From Borrelia sp. A-FGy1 (GTDB lineage: Bacteria > Spirochaetota > Spirochaetia > Borreliales > Borreliaceae): 64,000 nucleotides of DNA. The stretch covers positions 649,582 through 713,581 of the forward strand of contig NZ_CP043682.1 in the NCBI RefSeq assembly GCF_014084025.1, given 5' to 3'. A model generated the notes under the pieces. That model was not told the DNA's origin, did no database searches, and saw only the letters and a list, made by a program, of their open reading frames with translations. This document shows positions 36,726 through 47,065 of the stretch, in pieces. Position 1 is the stretch's first letter. Each line of letters starts with the position of its first letter. The position numbers and the translations under genes are program-made.

Positions 36726-37770
36726 TATTATTTTTGCCCATTACATGAATGTCATTAGGTTCTAAGAATATATCAACTTCTTCACCAACATTTGTAAGCT
36801 TTGTACTTTGAATTAACCAGTTGGATTTTTCGATTTCTAGTGTCATTTCGTAATGTACACCTTGAAATATTGCTGAGGTTACTATCCCACTTAAATGCCC
36901 TCTGCCTTTGGGCAGTATTTTTACATCTTCTGGTCTTATTACAAGATCAACAGGTTCTTTATTATAAAATCCCTTGTCGAGGCATTCAAAATTTTTTCCA
37001 AACATATTAACGACAAATTCTTTCTCATATGTTCCGTCAAAAATGTTACTTTCTCCAATAAAATCAGCTACAAATTTTGTATTGGGTTCGTTGTAAATTT
37101 CTTCAGGCGTTCCAATTTGAAGAATAACCCCTTCATTCATTACTACTATCCTGTCGCTCATTGTTAAGGCTTCTTCTTGATCATGAGTGACATAAATGAA
37201 AGTGATTCCGAGTTTTCTTTGTATGTTTTTAAGTTCTCTTTGCATTTCTTGCCTCATCTTTAAATCGAGTGCAGATAATGGTTCATCTAATAATAAAAGT
37301 TTAGGCTCCATAACTATTGCCCTTGCAATTGCAACTCTTTGTTTTTGTCCTCCAGATAACTCATTGATATTTCTATAAGCGAATTTTTGCATTCCGATTA
37401 AAGAAAGAGATGATTTTACTTTTTCTTTAATTAAATTTTTGTTTATTTTTTTCATTCTAAGGCCGAATGAAATATTGTCAAAAACATTCATGTGCGGAAA
37501 TAATGCATAATTTTGAAATACAGTATTAAGCTCTCTTTTATTAGGACTAATTTTTGAAATTTCTTTTGATAAGAAGTAGACTTCACCTTCATTTTGATTT
37601 AAAAAACCTCCTATTATTTTAATAAGTGTGGTTTTTCCGCATCCTGATGGACCAAGTAAGGTAATAAATTCATTTTTTTTGATTTTTAAATTGATTTTAT
37701 CTAGAGTTTTATTACTACTATCAGTGTAGTAATGACTTAAGCCTTTAATCTCTAAGATAAGATTATTCAA
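36715..37770 (-). CDS. potA: Polyamine ABC transporter ATPase PotA
   Basis: PotA is the cytoplasmic ATPase driving polyamine import. The 351-residue protein has Walker [15 protein letters not shown], a Q-loop region ([17 protein letters not shown]), signature [14 protein letters not shown], Walker [13 protein letters not shown] and the switch histidine in [13 protein letters not shown]-terminal TOBE-type domain of about 110 residues follows, as in PotA. The start is TTG 37770, ten bases after a GGGAGGG Shine-Dalgarno. It is the first gene of the operon and overlaps potB. Confidence 0.94.
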   Translation of the reverse strand: MNNLILEIKGLSHYYTDSSNKTLDKINLKIKKNEFITLLGPSGCGKTTLIKIIGGFLNQNEGEVYFLSKEISKISPNKRELNTVFQNYALFPHMNVFDNISFGLRMKKINKNLIKEKVKSSLSLIGMQKFAYRNINELSGGQKQRVAIARAIVMEPKLLLLDEPLSALDLKMRQEMQRELKNIQRKLGITFIYVTHDQEEALTMSDRIVVMNEGVILQIGTPEEIYNEPNTKFVADFIGESNIFDGTYEKEFVVNMFGKNFECLDKGFYNKEPVDLVIRPEDVKILPKGRGHLSGIVTSAIFQGVHYEMTLEIEKSNWLIQSTKLTNVGEEVDIFLEPNDIHVMGKNNNDK

Positions 37771-37867
37771 CTAATGGTACCCTCCCTTTTTATACATACA
37801 TCAATAAACTGCATGAGAGTAGATTATACTTTATATTAATTCTTATGTAAATAATTTTTATTTAATG

Positions 37868-38713
37868 TTATTTTGGCAATTTAGTATCAAGTATAATTTT
37901 TCCAAATTTACCTTCTCTGTATTCTTTTATTAGTGTTTTTGATGCTTTTTCAATATCTATTTTGCAATTTTTATTTATAAATCCTCTTGCTTTTGCAAAT
38001 TCATTTAAAATTTGAAGTGAATCTGTTGAGACTATATTATATTTATCCAATAATTTTCTTTTATTACTATTGTGCATTTCTTTGATTAAATAGATTGAAA
38101 GTTCAGTATTGTCTATAATTATTTTCTCTTTTATCATGTCTAGTATTGCTAATTTCTTTGCAATCTCTTGGTCCTCTAGATTGTGCCATAATATCCCTGG
38201 CATATCAAAAATATTAATTTCTTCATTTATTTTAATGATTTGTATATTTTTTGTATGTCCTGGTTTGTTTGCAACACTTGTACTTTTTCGCCCTACCAAT
38301 AGGTTAATTATTGATGATTTTCCAACATTTGGGACTCCAATTACTAAGACTTTTATCTTTTCTGTGTAAGTTTTAATTGTCTTAACGCTTGCTGTTTTTT
38401 TTATGATTTCTATGATTTGTTTTTTCATTCCCCTTTTGTAAATATTGCTAATTATCACGTTATTACCAAGGGATTCGAAATATAATTTCCATTTTAAAAT
38501 TTCTCTTTCGAAAGCAAGATCTGATTTGTTTAGAAGTATTATTTTTTCCTTTTTTGCGTTTTTAATTATTTTTTCTGTTAGTGGATTTTTGCTGCTAAGT
38601 GGGGCTCTGGCATCAAGTATTTCTAATACAATATTTGTTATTTTAAGATTTTTATTGATTAATTTTAAAGCCCTTTTCATATGACCAGGGAACCAATTTA
38701 TTTTATTTGACAT
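37868..38713 (-). CDS. Circularly permuted ribosome-assembly GTPase (RbgA/YlqF type)
   Basis: The product is a GTPase that helps late assembly of the 50S subunit, by homology with B. subtilis RbgA. The 281 residues open with NKINWFPGHMKRALKLI, typical of RbgA. GTPase motifs are permuted: G4 LLNKSDLA (about residue 79) comes before G1 GVPNVGKSSIINLL (about 124) and G3 FDMPGILW (about 170). A helical C-terminal RNA-binding domain follows. It stands alone between potA and the divergent nanE. Confidence 0.9.
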   Translation of the reverse strand: MSNKINWFPGHMKRALKLINKNLKITNIVLEILDARAPLSSKNPLTEKIIKNAKKEKIILLNKSDLAFEREILKWKLYFESLGNNVIISNIYKRGMKKQIIEIIKKTASVKTIKTYTEKIKVLVIGVPNVGKSSIINLLVGRKSTSVANKPGHTKNIQIIKINEEINIFDMPGILWHNLEDQEIAKKLAILDMIKEKIIIDNTELSIYLIKEMHNSNKRKLLDKYNIVSTDSLQILNEFAKARGFINKNCKIDIEKASKTLIKEYREGKFGKIILDTKLPK

Positions 38714-38865
38714 TTTTAAATTATAGTTTAATTTGATTCAGATATAAAATTTTTGTATTTTTGTGTTCTTAAATCTATAATGAATTATGTTTTTTAAAAA
38801 AATTATATAGTTATGGATTATGCTTTAAAATTTTTATAAAAGGTTAGTTTATAAGGAGGTTAAAT

Positions 38866-39561
38866 ATTAAAAGAGATATTAGGAAGGGTTTGATTGTTTC
38901 TTGTCAGGCTCTTGAAGATGAGCCATTGCATAGTAGTTTTATTATGTCTAAGATGGCCTTAGCAGCAAAGATGGGTGGTGCAGTTGGAATTAGAGCAAAT
39001 GGAGTGGGAGATATTAATAAAATAAAAACCGAGGTTGATTTACCGATAATAGGAATTATTAAAAGAGTTTATGATCATTCTCCTGTTTTTATTACGCCTA
39101 CTATTAGAGAAGTTGACGAACTATGTAAGGAAGGAGTTGATGTCATCGCGCTTGATGCTACCCTAAGAAAACGTCCCGATGGACTTTTGTTATCTGAATT
39201 TTTTAATAAAATTAGAGCTAAATATCCAAATCAACCCTTAATGGCAGATATTGGTTCTTTGGAAGAAGCTATTAATGCGGATAAACTTGGGTTTGATTTT
39301 GTTGGTACTACTTTGTATGGATATACAAAAGATACTGATGGGTTAAATATTGCTGATGATGATTTTTACTTTTTAAAGGAATTACTTAAATATAACTTTA
39401 AGTCAAAATTAGTGGTTGAGGGTAAAATTGATACGCCTCTTAAGGCTAAGAGAATATTTGAGTTGGGAGTTTCTTTTGTTGTTGTAGGAAGTGCTATTAC
39501 AAGGCCTATGGAAATTACAAAAAGTTTTATTAAGAAGATAAATGAGGTTAGAAAAATTTGA
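38866..39561 (+). CDS. nanE: N-acetylmannosamine-6-phosphate 2-epimerase
   Basis: The enzyme turns ManNAc-6-P into GlcNAc-6-P so that sialic-acid-derived or wall-derived amino sugars can enter glycolysis. It is a cytosolic TIM barrel of about 231 residues with [17 protein letters not shown] at the N-terminus, [44 protein letters not shown] and [11 protein letters not shown]. The frame is open upstream of the first standard start (TTG 38890). A strong AAGGAGG at 38853-38859 lies six bases before an ATT at 38866 that gives the expected N-terminus [14 protein letters not shown] therefore take ATT as the likely start. It is followed by ptsG. Confidence 0.88.
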   Translation: MKRDIRKGLIVSCQALEDEPLHSSFIMSKMALAAKMGGAVGIRANGVGDINKIKTEVDLPIIGIIKRVYDHSPVFITPTIREVDELCKEGVDVIALDATLRKRPDGLLLSEFFNKIRAKYPNQPLMADIGSLEEAINADKLGFDFVGTTLYGYTKDTDGLNIADDDFYFLKELLKYNFKSKLVVEGKIDTPLKAKRIFELGVSFVVVGSAITRPMEITKSFIKKINEVRKI

Positions 39562-39609
39562 AAATATTTATATTGTTTATTGTGTCTTTTTAGACAAATA
39601 GGAGTTTTT

Positions 39610-41154
39610 ATGGGAAAATTTTTTGAGAATGCTCAAAAATTTGGACGTTCTTTTATGTTGCCTATTGCTATTCTTCCTGCGGCGGGGTTGTTTTTAGGGA
39701 TTGGAGGATCTTTATCTAATCCTGCTACTGTTAGTGCATATTCTTTTTTAGATATATTTTTCTTGCAATCAGTATTTAAGGTAATGAGTACGGCTGGTGC
39801 TATTATTTTTGTTAATTTAGCTCCGATATTTGCAATTGGAGTTGCTGTTGGACTTGCAAAATCAGACAAGGGAACAGCAGGACTTGCATCTTTTATTGGA
39901 TATCTCGTTATGAATTCTACTATTGGTATTTTAGTTGATATGTCAGGAAAAGAAGAAGTTCTTTCAAGTGGAGCTGTTGGGTTAGTGCTTGGGATTAGAA
40001 CTTTAGAGACAGGTGTTTTTGGGGGAGTTGTTGTTGGTATATTAACTTATTATCTTCATAATAAGTTTAATAAGGTTGAACTACCAAGAGTTCTTGGTTT
40101 TTTTTCAGGATCTAGGTTTATACCGATAGTAGTTTCTTTTTCAAGTATTCTTCTTGCTGTATTTATGTTTATTTTTTGGCCATTTATGCAGTCTGGAATT
40201 AGTAAAGTAGGTATTTTAGTAGATTCAACAGGTTATATTGGTACTCTAATTTATGGTGTTTTTTTAAGAATGCTTGGACCTTTTGGTCTTCATCATATAT
40301 TTTATTTACCTTTTTGGACAACTGGTCTTGGTGGTTCTGAGATAGTTAATGGTAAATTAGTGGAAGGAACTCAAAACATTTTTTTTGCTGAACTTGCAGC
40401 TCAAGGTACTGATAGGTTTTTTGTTGGAACAAGTCGTTTTATGAGCGGAAGATTTATTACTATGATGTTTGGATTACCCGGGGCTTCTTTGGCTCTTTAT
40501 CGACTTGCAAAGCCTAGTCAAAGAACTAAAGTATTTGGACTTTTGCTTTCAGCAGCCTTGACTTCATTTTTAACAGGAATTACTGAACCTCTTGAATTTT
40601 CTTTTCTATTTGTAGCTCCAGTCCTTTATATAATACATGCTGTGTTTGATGGGTTTGCATTTATGCTTTCTCATATTTTCGAAATTACAATAGGACAGAC
40701 TTTTTCAGGAGGATTTATTGATTTTGTTCTTTTTGGAATTTTACAAGGGAATTCAAGAACAAATTGGATATTAGTTCCGATGATAGGTGTTTTTTGGTTT
40801 TTCTTATATTACGTCATTTTTTCTTTTTTGATATCTAAATTTGACTATAAGACTCTAGGACGAGAAGATATCTTAGATTCTAATAGTCCATCTTCTTCCT
40901 TAAAAGAATTCAGTGATAGAAATGTTGCATCTCAAGTGATTGAAGGTCTTGGTGGTGCTGACAATATTGTTGAACTTGATTGTTGTGCTACAAGACTTAG
41001 AGTTACTGTAAAAAATCCTATGAATGTTTTAAAAAATATTTTGGAGAGTACTGGAGCAAAGGGAGTTATTGTTAAGGATAGTGGAATTCAAGTAATTTAT
41101 GGGCCTGGAGTTAGCGTACTTAAGAATGAGATAGAAGAGATTCTTGATAATTAA
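39610..41154 (+). CDS. ptsG: PTS glucose-type transporter, EIICB component
   Basis: The protein imports glucose (possibly also N-acetylglucosamine or maltose) while phosphorylating it. Residues 1-415 form the membrane EIIC domain, starting GKFFENAQKFGRSFMLPIAI and including HIFYLPFWTTGLGG and GITEPLEFSFLFVAP, the sugar-binding GITEPxEF motif. A C-terminal EIIB domain (about 430-514) carries the phosphorylated cysteine in ELDCCATRLRV. No EIIA is attached. ATG 39610 follows AGGAG; the ten codons before it are rejected. It is the neighbour of nanE, so amino sugars are plausible substrates. Confidence 0.92.
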   Translation: MGKFFENAQKFGRSFMLPIAILPAAGLFLGIGGSLSNPATVSAYSFLDIFFLQSVFKVMSTAGAIIFVNLAPIFAIGVAVGLAKSDKGTAGLASFIGYLVMNSTIGILVDMSGKEEVLSSGAVGLVLGIRTLETGVFGGVVVGILTYYLHNKFNKVELPRVLGFFSGSRFIPIVVSFSSILLAVFMFIFWPFMQSGISKVGILVDSTGYIGTLIYGVFLRMLGPFGLHHIFYLPFWTTGLGGSEIVNGKLVEGTQNIFFAELAAQGTDRFFVGTSRFMSGRFITMMFGLPGASLALYRLAKPSQRTKVFGLLLSAALTSFLTGITEPLEFSFLFVAPVLYIIHAVFDGFAFMLSHIFEITIGQTFSGGFIDFVLFGILQGNSRTNWILVPMIGVFWFFLYYVIFSFLISKFDYKTLGREDILDSNSPSSSLKEFSDRNVASQVIEGLGGADNIVELDCCATRLRVTVKNPMNVLKNILESTGAKGVIVKDSGIQVIYGPGVSVLKNEIEEILDN

Positions 41155-41163
41155 GTTTTATTC

Positions 41164-41207
41164 AGATAAAGGGCAAATTTTTATTTTTATTTGCTTTTTA
41201 TCTTTTT
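41164..41207. terminator. Bidirectional terminator between ptsG and the hydrolase gene
   Basis: Bases 41164-41178 pair with 41189-41203 in a 15-bp stem (13 Watson-Crick and two G:U on the plus strand) around a T-rich loop, with T residues to 41207. It stops ptsG transcripts. Because the hydrolase gene ends at 41187, the right half of the hairpin lies inside its last codons and stop. Confidence 0.75.
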
Positions 41208-42170
41208 AATAAAATCAACTGTATATTTTGTGAAATAAGATGTGTTTTGAGCACTTCTATAGCTATGATTCCCAACAGGAACATGAGAGTGATAACTTTC
41301 AATGAGAGTAATAGGTATTTCTTTTTTATAACCTCCATATTCATTTATGAACTGGTTTATTTTATTAGAATCTACCGTTGGGTCTTTCGGTGGGTAAATT
41401 ATTATCATAGGGATTTTTATCTTATCAAATCCATGTGAGTTAATTAACTTAACAAGTCCCATCATTGCAATTATTGAATCTACTTGTTGCAATTTTGAAT
41501 GGAAGGGTTTAATCACTTCGTGTTCTATTCTTTTGCTTTCTCTTGTTTTAGGCTTATTGTATCCACCTGTTATAAGATATGCAATTTGGCGCCCCCAAGG
41601 ATAGTAAATTAAGTTGGTTTTCTTATCTTTAGGAGATATATTGGGAGATACTAAAACAGCAGAATGTATTTCGGTTGGGTATGTTTCTAATGCCCAAATA
41701 GCAGCAGTTCCGCCATTTGATGTTCCAATAATTATTAATTTTTTTCCTATTAGTTTTCCAATTTGAATGGCTTCATCAATATCCCTTAACCAGTCTTGAG
41801 TCTTAACACCTTTAAAAGCATCTTTTTCGTCTATTCCGTGTCCCTTAAGTCTTGCAAAAAAAATATTTGCATTTAAAGCTTTAGCTATGTTATGTGGAAC
41901 GGGATAAATCCCATTTTTAGAAGACCCAAACCCGTGAAAATAAACAACAGAATATTTTGTTATTTCTTTGCCTTTGTTCCATATTATTTCTTTTTTTGTA
42001 TTTTCTTCTAAATTAAACTTAGATTCTTCAACCAATAAGTATTGATCCAGTTCTTCAAGTTTATTAGGAACTTTGACTTTTATAAATTCATTTTTAAATT
42101 TTACCCTTGGACTGACTAGTATCAAGAGAAGTAAAAATATAAAGATGAAAATAACATTTTTGATGTTCAT
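41187..42170 (-). CDS. Alpha/beta hydrolase, membrane-anchored or exported
   Basis: A 327-residue serine hydrolase of unknown substrate. The N-terminus (KNVIFIFIFLLLLILVSP) is a signal peptide or anchor. The alpha/beta fold shows VVYFHGFGSSKNG with the oxyanion HG motif, the nucleophile elbow GTSNGG (serine near residue 152), PKDPTVDS with a likely catalytic aspartate, and a histidine-rich SYHSHVPVGNHSY near the end. Monoglyceride lipase or esterase activity is possible. It lies 3 bases downstream of the Fur-type regulator, so the two are co-transcribed. Confidence 0.82.
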   Translation of the reverse strand: MNIKNVIFIFIFLLLLILVSPRVKFKNEFIKVKVPNKLEELDQYLLVEESKFNLEENTKKEIIWNKGKEITKYSVVYFHGFGSSKNGIYPVPHNIAKALNANIFFARLKGHGIDEKDAFKGVKTQDWLRDIDEAIQIGKLIGKKLIIIGTSNGGTAAIWALETYPTEIHSAVLVSPNISPKDKKTNLIYYPWGRQIAYLITGGYNKPKTRESKRIEHEVIKPFHSKLQQVDSIIAMMGLVKLINSHGFDKIKIPMIIIYPPKDPTVDSNKINQFINEYGGYKKEIPITLIESYHSHVPVGNHSYRSAQNTSYFTKYTVDFIKKIKSK

Positions 42171-42173
42171 AAA

Positions 42174-42704
42174 TTATTTTTCCTTGTGGTTAAAGTCGTG
42201 AAAAGTGTTTAATCTTTCTTTGCTCAATTTCTGAGAGCAATTGTTACATGCTCCTGAATAGATGATCTCAATAGATTTAGTTCTCCATTCTTCACCAAGT
42301 TTATCTTTCAGAATATCTTTTATCTCATCAAGCTGTATAGGGTAAACTTGCTTGCATTTATTACACTTAAAGTGAGCTATTGTAGAAGACAAACTTAGAT
42401 AAAACCTTGTTTCTTTCTGATCGGTAGTTTTTATGTCTTTTAAAATATTGCGTTCTTTTAGAATGTTTAGTGTATTATATACTGTTGCCTTTGACAAACT
42501 TGGTATTTCTGTTATCAACTTATTATAAATTTCTTTTGCTGTAAAATATTCTCTTGGATTTGATGCTATATGTAAAATTATCCTATTTCTTGAATGAGAA
42601 GCTTTCATTCCTAACTCTGTTGTTAATGCTTTTAACAAGACAGGGTCATTAGTAATACCTACTTTTTCCAAAGTGGAATGCACTTCTATTGTATCATTAT
42701 CCAT
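42174..42704 (-). CDS. bosR: Fur-family transcriptional regulator (BosR/PerR-like)
   Basis: In Borrelia the Fur homologue at this position is BosR, an oxidative-stress and virulence regulator acting with RpoN. The 176-residue protein has the winged-helix domain (RNRIILHIASNPREYFTAKE, then SLSKATVYNTLNIL) and the dimer domain with structural zinc cysteines C114-xx-C117 and C153-xx-C156. An N-terminal extension of about 20 residues is longer than in enteric Fur. The BosR name rests on family and gene context as I remember them. It heads a two-gene unit with the hydrolase. Confidence 0.88.
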   Translation of the reverse strand: MDNDTIEVHSTLEKVGITNDPVLLKALTTELGMKASHSRNRIILHIASNPREYFTAKEIYNKLITEIPSLSKATVYNTLNILKERNILKDIKTTDQKETRFYLSLSSTIAHFKCNKCKQVYPIQLDEIKDILKDKLGEEWRTKSIEIIYSGACNNCSQKLSKERLNTFHDFNHKEK

Positions 42705-42790
42705 ATAATAAACCTTTTATTATTTAAGATTAAGTACTTTAATGTCCTTATAAAATAATTTTATAACGATTTATTGAGATTTTACTACTG

Positions 42791-44488
42791 TCAGCTATTT
42801 ATTTTCATATTTTTTATGTTCGGATAGAAGAGTAGGTTTTTTATTTTTGAATTTATCTTTATTTTGTTATCAAAGTTATTATTCATTGGGAGTAATAATA
42901 AATTCAAGCTTAAAGAATAATCATTTAAATCTTCTGTTTTTATTATATTGTAAGAGCCTCCTATATTTAAAATAAACCATCTCTTATTTCCTCTTTTCTC
43001 AATTTTGTAATTAATTGTGTATATAATGTATTTTTCAATATGTAAAAAACTAATAAAGAAATTGCTACTTTGGTCACTTCCTTTAGATATTAGAAATTCT
43101 GTGCCGTTAATATATCCTTTAATATCTTTTTTTGTTTCAATAATTTTTTCGTAAATGTCATAATCATTATATCTTGCAGTAATCTTTAGGTTTGTTTCTT
43201 TATTAACTTCAAATATAGGTATTTCTAGGCTTGAGTATTCAAGTAAGTAATTTTTGTTGGCTGTTTTTAAAAGCTTGTCATCTAATTTTATATCGGAAGG
43301 CCATACTATTTTGATAGCTATAAAAAAACATGCAAGATTTTCATCTAGAAAAAAATCAATAATTGATTTCTCTTTTGTATTGAAATTTAAGTATTGTCTA
43401 ACACCTAAAATTTTTTCATTTGAAAATGAAAATGAGCTTTCAATAGTTGGTTCAATAATAATATCTTTTTTTGATAAAACTTTAAGATAGGTTTTGCAAG
43501 AGGCTAAAAATTCTACTTTTTTCTCTTTGTGTTTTATTTTGCTTAGTTTTCCTTCTTCAAATTTTACATTATATTTTGAGTGAGATAGTGTAAAATTGCC
43601 CTCCATATTGTATTCAAGATTTTTGCTTGTAATAGATTCTTCTAGGCTGTTTGAATGGTTTTCAAAAATTTTATTAGTTAAAAATTCTTTTAAAGAGTTT
43701 TCATTTATTTGATATTCTTTTAGTCTTTTATTTTGAAATTGTAGAATTAGTGCTTGTTCTTTTAGTGAATTAAACTCTGGAATTTCTAGAAAATCTGTTA
43801 CTATTTTGGTACCTTCTAAATTTTGTATTTTTATGCTATAAGATTTAGTATCTAGTTCTTTTAAGGGAAGTAAAAAATTCTTTAATTCTTGTTTGTTGTA
43901 TAATTCTTTAATTTCATGAAAATAAAGAAGTGTGTTTATATGATTATTATGTATTTCGGGATCTTGAATTTCAGACAAGAATTGACAATTATTTTTATAA
44001 AAAACCAAATACTTTTTCTTATTTTTTGTGTATCTTATTCCTTCTATGTAGTTAAAATTAAGCTTTTTATATAGTTCAAGCACTTTTTTTCTTAATTTTT
44101 CCATCTTATACACATAAAACATAGGTGGATTATCTTTGAACAAGTCTTTATATCCACTTTTGAATGGATTTTTTAAAGCCCAATATATATCTACATGTAT
44201 TTCATCATGCAACATGTATTCATGGGGACTACCACTGTAGGTGCTTGGGATGTAAATATCTTCATTATTTTTGAGTCTTTTAAAAAACCATTTATTTAAT
44301 TCTGGATTTAATTTGAGAATTTCAAAAAAGTATGTTGGGAATGTCCAATGTATTTTATAATATAACTTTTTATTTTCAATTAAGTATTTTGTATTTGATA
44401 AAATTGAATACAATTTACTTTCAGCAAATGCAGTTATTGAGATAATAACAATATAGGTATTTGAGCTTCTAAATTTTTTAAACAACAT
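42791..44488 (-). CDS. Conserved protein of unknown function, 565 aa
   Basis: I do not recognise this protein. It starts with a hydrophobic segment (TYIVIISITAFA) that could be a signal peptide or membrane anchor. The stretch IYIPSTYSGSPHEYMLHDEI followed by HVDIYWALKNPF (about residues 95-130) has the scattered His, Asp and Glu of a sugar-active barrel and reminds me of GH57/GH38 enzymes, but that is weak. The C-terminal 300 residues look beta-rich, like the jelly-roll domains that follow such barrels. It stands alone upstream of groL on the other strand. No frameshift or transfer sign is visible. Confidence 0.7.
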   Translation of the reverse strand: MLFKKFRSSNTYIVIISITAFAESKLYSILSNTKYLIENKKLYYKIHWTFPTYFFEILKLNPELNKWFFKRLKNNEDIYIPSTYSGSPHEYMLHDEIHVDIYWALKNPFKSGYKDLFKDNPPMFYVYKMEKLRKKVLELYKKLNFNYIEGIRYTKNKKKYLVFYKNNCQFLSEIQDPEIHNNHINTLLYFHEIKELYNKQELKNFLLPLKELDTKSYSIKIQNLEGTKIVTDFLEIPEFNSLKEQALILQFQNKRLKEYQINENSLKEFLTNKIFENHSNSLEESITSKNLEYNMEGNFTLSHSKYNVKFEEGKLSKIKHKEKKVEFLASCKTYLKVLSKKDIIIEPTIESSFSFSNEKILGVRQYLNFNTKEKSIIDFFLDENLACFFIAIKIVWPSDIKLDDKLLKTANKNYLLEYSSLEIPIFEVNKETNLKITARYNDYDIYEKIIETKKDIKGYINGTEFLISKGSDQSSNFFISFLHIEKYIIYTINYKIEKRGNKRWFILNIGGSYNIIKTEDLNDYSLSLNLLLLPMNNNFDNKIKINSKIKNLLFYPNIKNMKINS

Positions 44489-44642
44489 AAGAAATCTTAT
44501 ATAAGTATATATGAGATTAGTGTAAATGATATTTGTTTTACAGTAAATTATTAGTTAGTTAATTTATGTGATTTTAGTCTTGAATAATGAATAAAAAAAT
44601 TTTATATTTTTATAGTGATATGTATGAAGTTTATGCTAACTT

Positions 44643-44648
44643 TATAAT
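44643..44648 (+). promoter_or_regulatory. Possible -10 box of groL
   Basis: TATAAT lies 45 bases before the groL ATG. The matching -35 is poor. I found no CIRCE inverted repeat, so HrcA control is not supported here. Confidence 0.4.
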
Positions 44649-44671
44649 GTTAAGTTTAAATTTAATTTTGA

Positions 44672-46333
<1,662 letters not shown>

Positions 46334-46376
46334 GCTTTAATCGCTTTTATTATGTTATTATGTTAAGGAGCTATAT

Positions 46377-46673
46377 TTGAGTGAGAATGAATTTGTATTT
46401 TGTATTGGATATGATGGCTCTAAGGCAATAGTAGATAAGGAGCTTTTAAGGCAACATAAAGATAAAAGTGTAGAAGAACTTTTTGGTCTTGGGTTTTATA
46501 GGAGTGCTTTTAGTAAAGCTCTTTATAGGAATGATCATTTTCTTATTGAGTATCTGATTAAGTGGTACAATAAGATTAGTAAGTCTAATTATAGTAACAA
46601 AGAGGAGCTTAAGCTCCTCTTTGGAGTAGTATATCCTGACAATATTTCTAAAATAAAAGTTATTTATGTTTAA
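46377..46673 (+). CDS. Small conserved hypothetical protein, 98 aa
   Basis: I do not recognise a domain. The sequence begins SENEFVFCIGYDGSKAIVD and contains SVEELFGLGFYRSAFSKALY; it looks like a small soluble helical protein. It starts with TTG seven bases or so after AAGGAG, 43 bases downstream of groL, and ends 15 bases before yajC, so it probably belongs to the yajC-secD-secF unit. Its last third contains a 26-bp perfect palindrome (separate entry). Confidence 0.72.
   Translation: MSENEFVFCIGYDGSKAIVDKELLRQHKDKSVEELFGLGFYRSAFSKALYRNDHFLIEYLIKWYNKISKSNYSNKEELKLLFGVVYPDNISKIKVIYV
46598..46623. repeat. 26-bp perfect palindrome inside a coding sequence
   Basis: The 13 bases 46598-46610 (CAAAGAGGAGCTT) are the exact reverse complement of 46611-46623. 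In RNA this gives a stable hairpin (about 11 bp with a 4-base loop) encoding NKEELKLLFG. It is not followed by a T run, so it is not a standard terminator. It may slow transcripts between groL and yajC or control translation. Confidence 0.9.
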
Positions 46674-46688
46674 AGGTTGGGAGATTTT

Positions 46689-46997
46689 ATGTTTATATTG
46701 CAAGAATTTAGTCATAGCAGTAGTTTTTTTAGGAGTTTATTGGTATTTATCCCTGTAATTGCTATATTTTGGTTTTTAGTAATATCTCCTCAAAGAAAGG
46801 AAGAGAAGAAAAAAAAGGAAATGATGCAAAACCTTAAAAAGGGCGATACTGTTTTAACAGTAAGTGGGATTTTTGGAATAGTCAAAAAGATTAGTGATAC
46901 TGAAGTTGTTCTTGAATTGAACTCCTCTTCTGATGTTAGATTTTTAAAATCTTCAATTGAAAAAGTTATTCCTGAAAGAATTAAAGGTAAAAGCTAA
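46689..46997 (+). CDS. yajC: Preprotein translocase subunit YajC
   Basis: YajC is a small inner-membrane partner of SecDF. The 102-residue protein has one membrane helix (SLLVFIPVIAIFWFLVISPQ), followed by the family hallmark QRKEEKKKKEMMQNLKKGD and a beta-rich cytoplasmic domain TVLTVSGIFGIVKKI. I start at ATG 46689 behind GGGAG, not at the upstream TTG 46677. It is directly upstream of secD. Confidence 0.93.
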   Translation: MFILQEFSHSSSFFRSLLVFIPVIAIFWFLVISPQRKEEKKKKEMMQNLKKGDTVLTVSGIFGIVKKISDTEVVLELNSSSDVRFLKSSIEKVIPERIKGKS

Positions 46998-47065
46998 ATA
47001 AATATAAGGCAATTTATATTATATTTTGTTAATTTATTTGAAATTAAAATATGAAGGTATATTGA

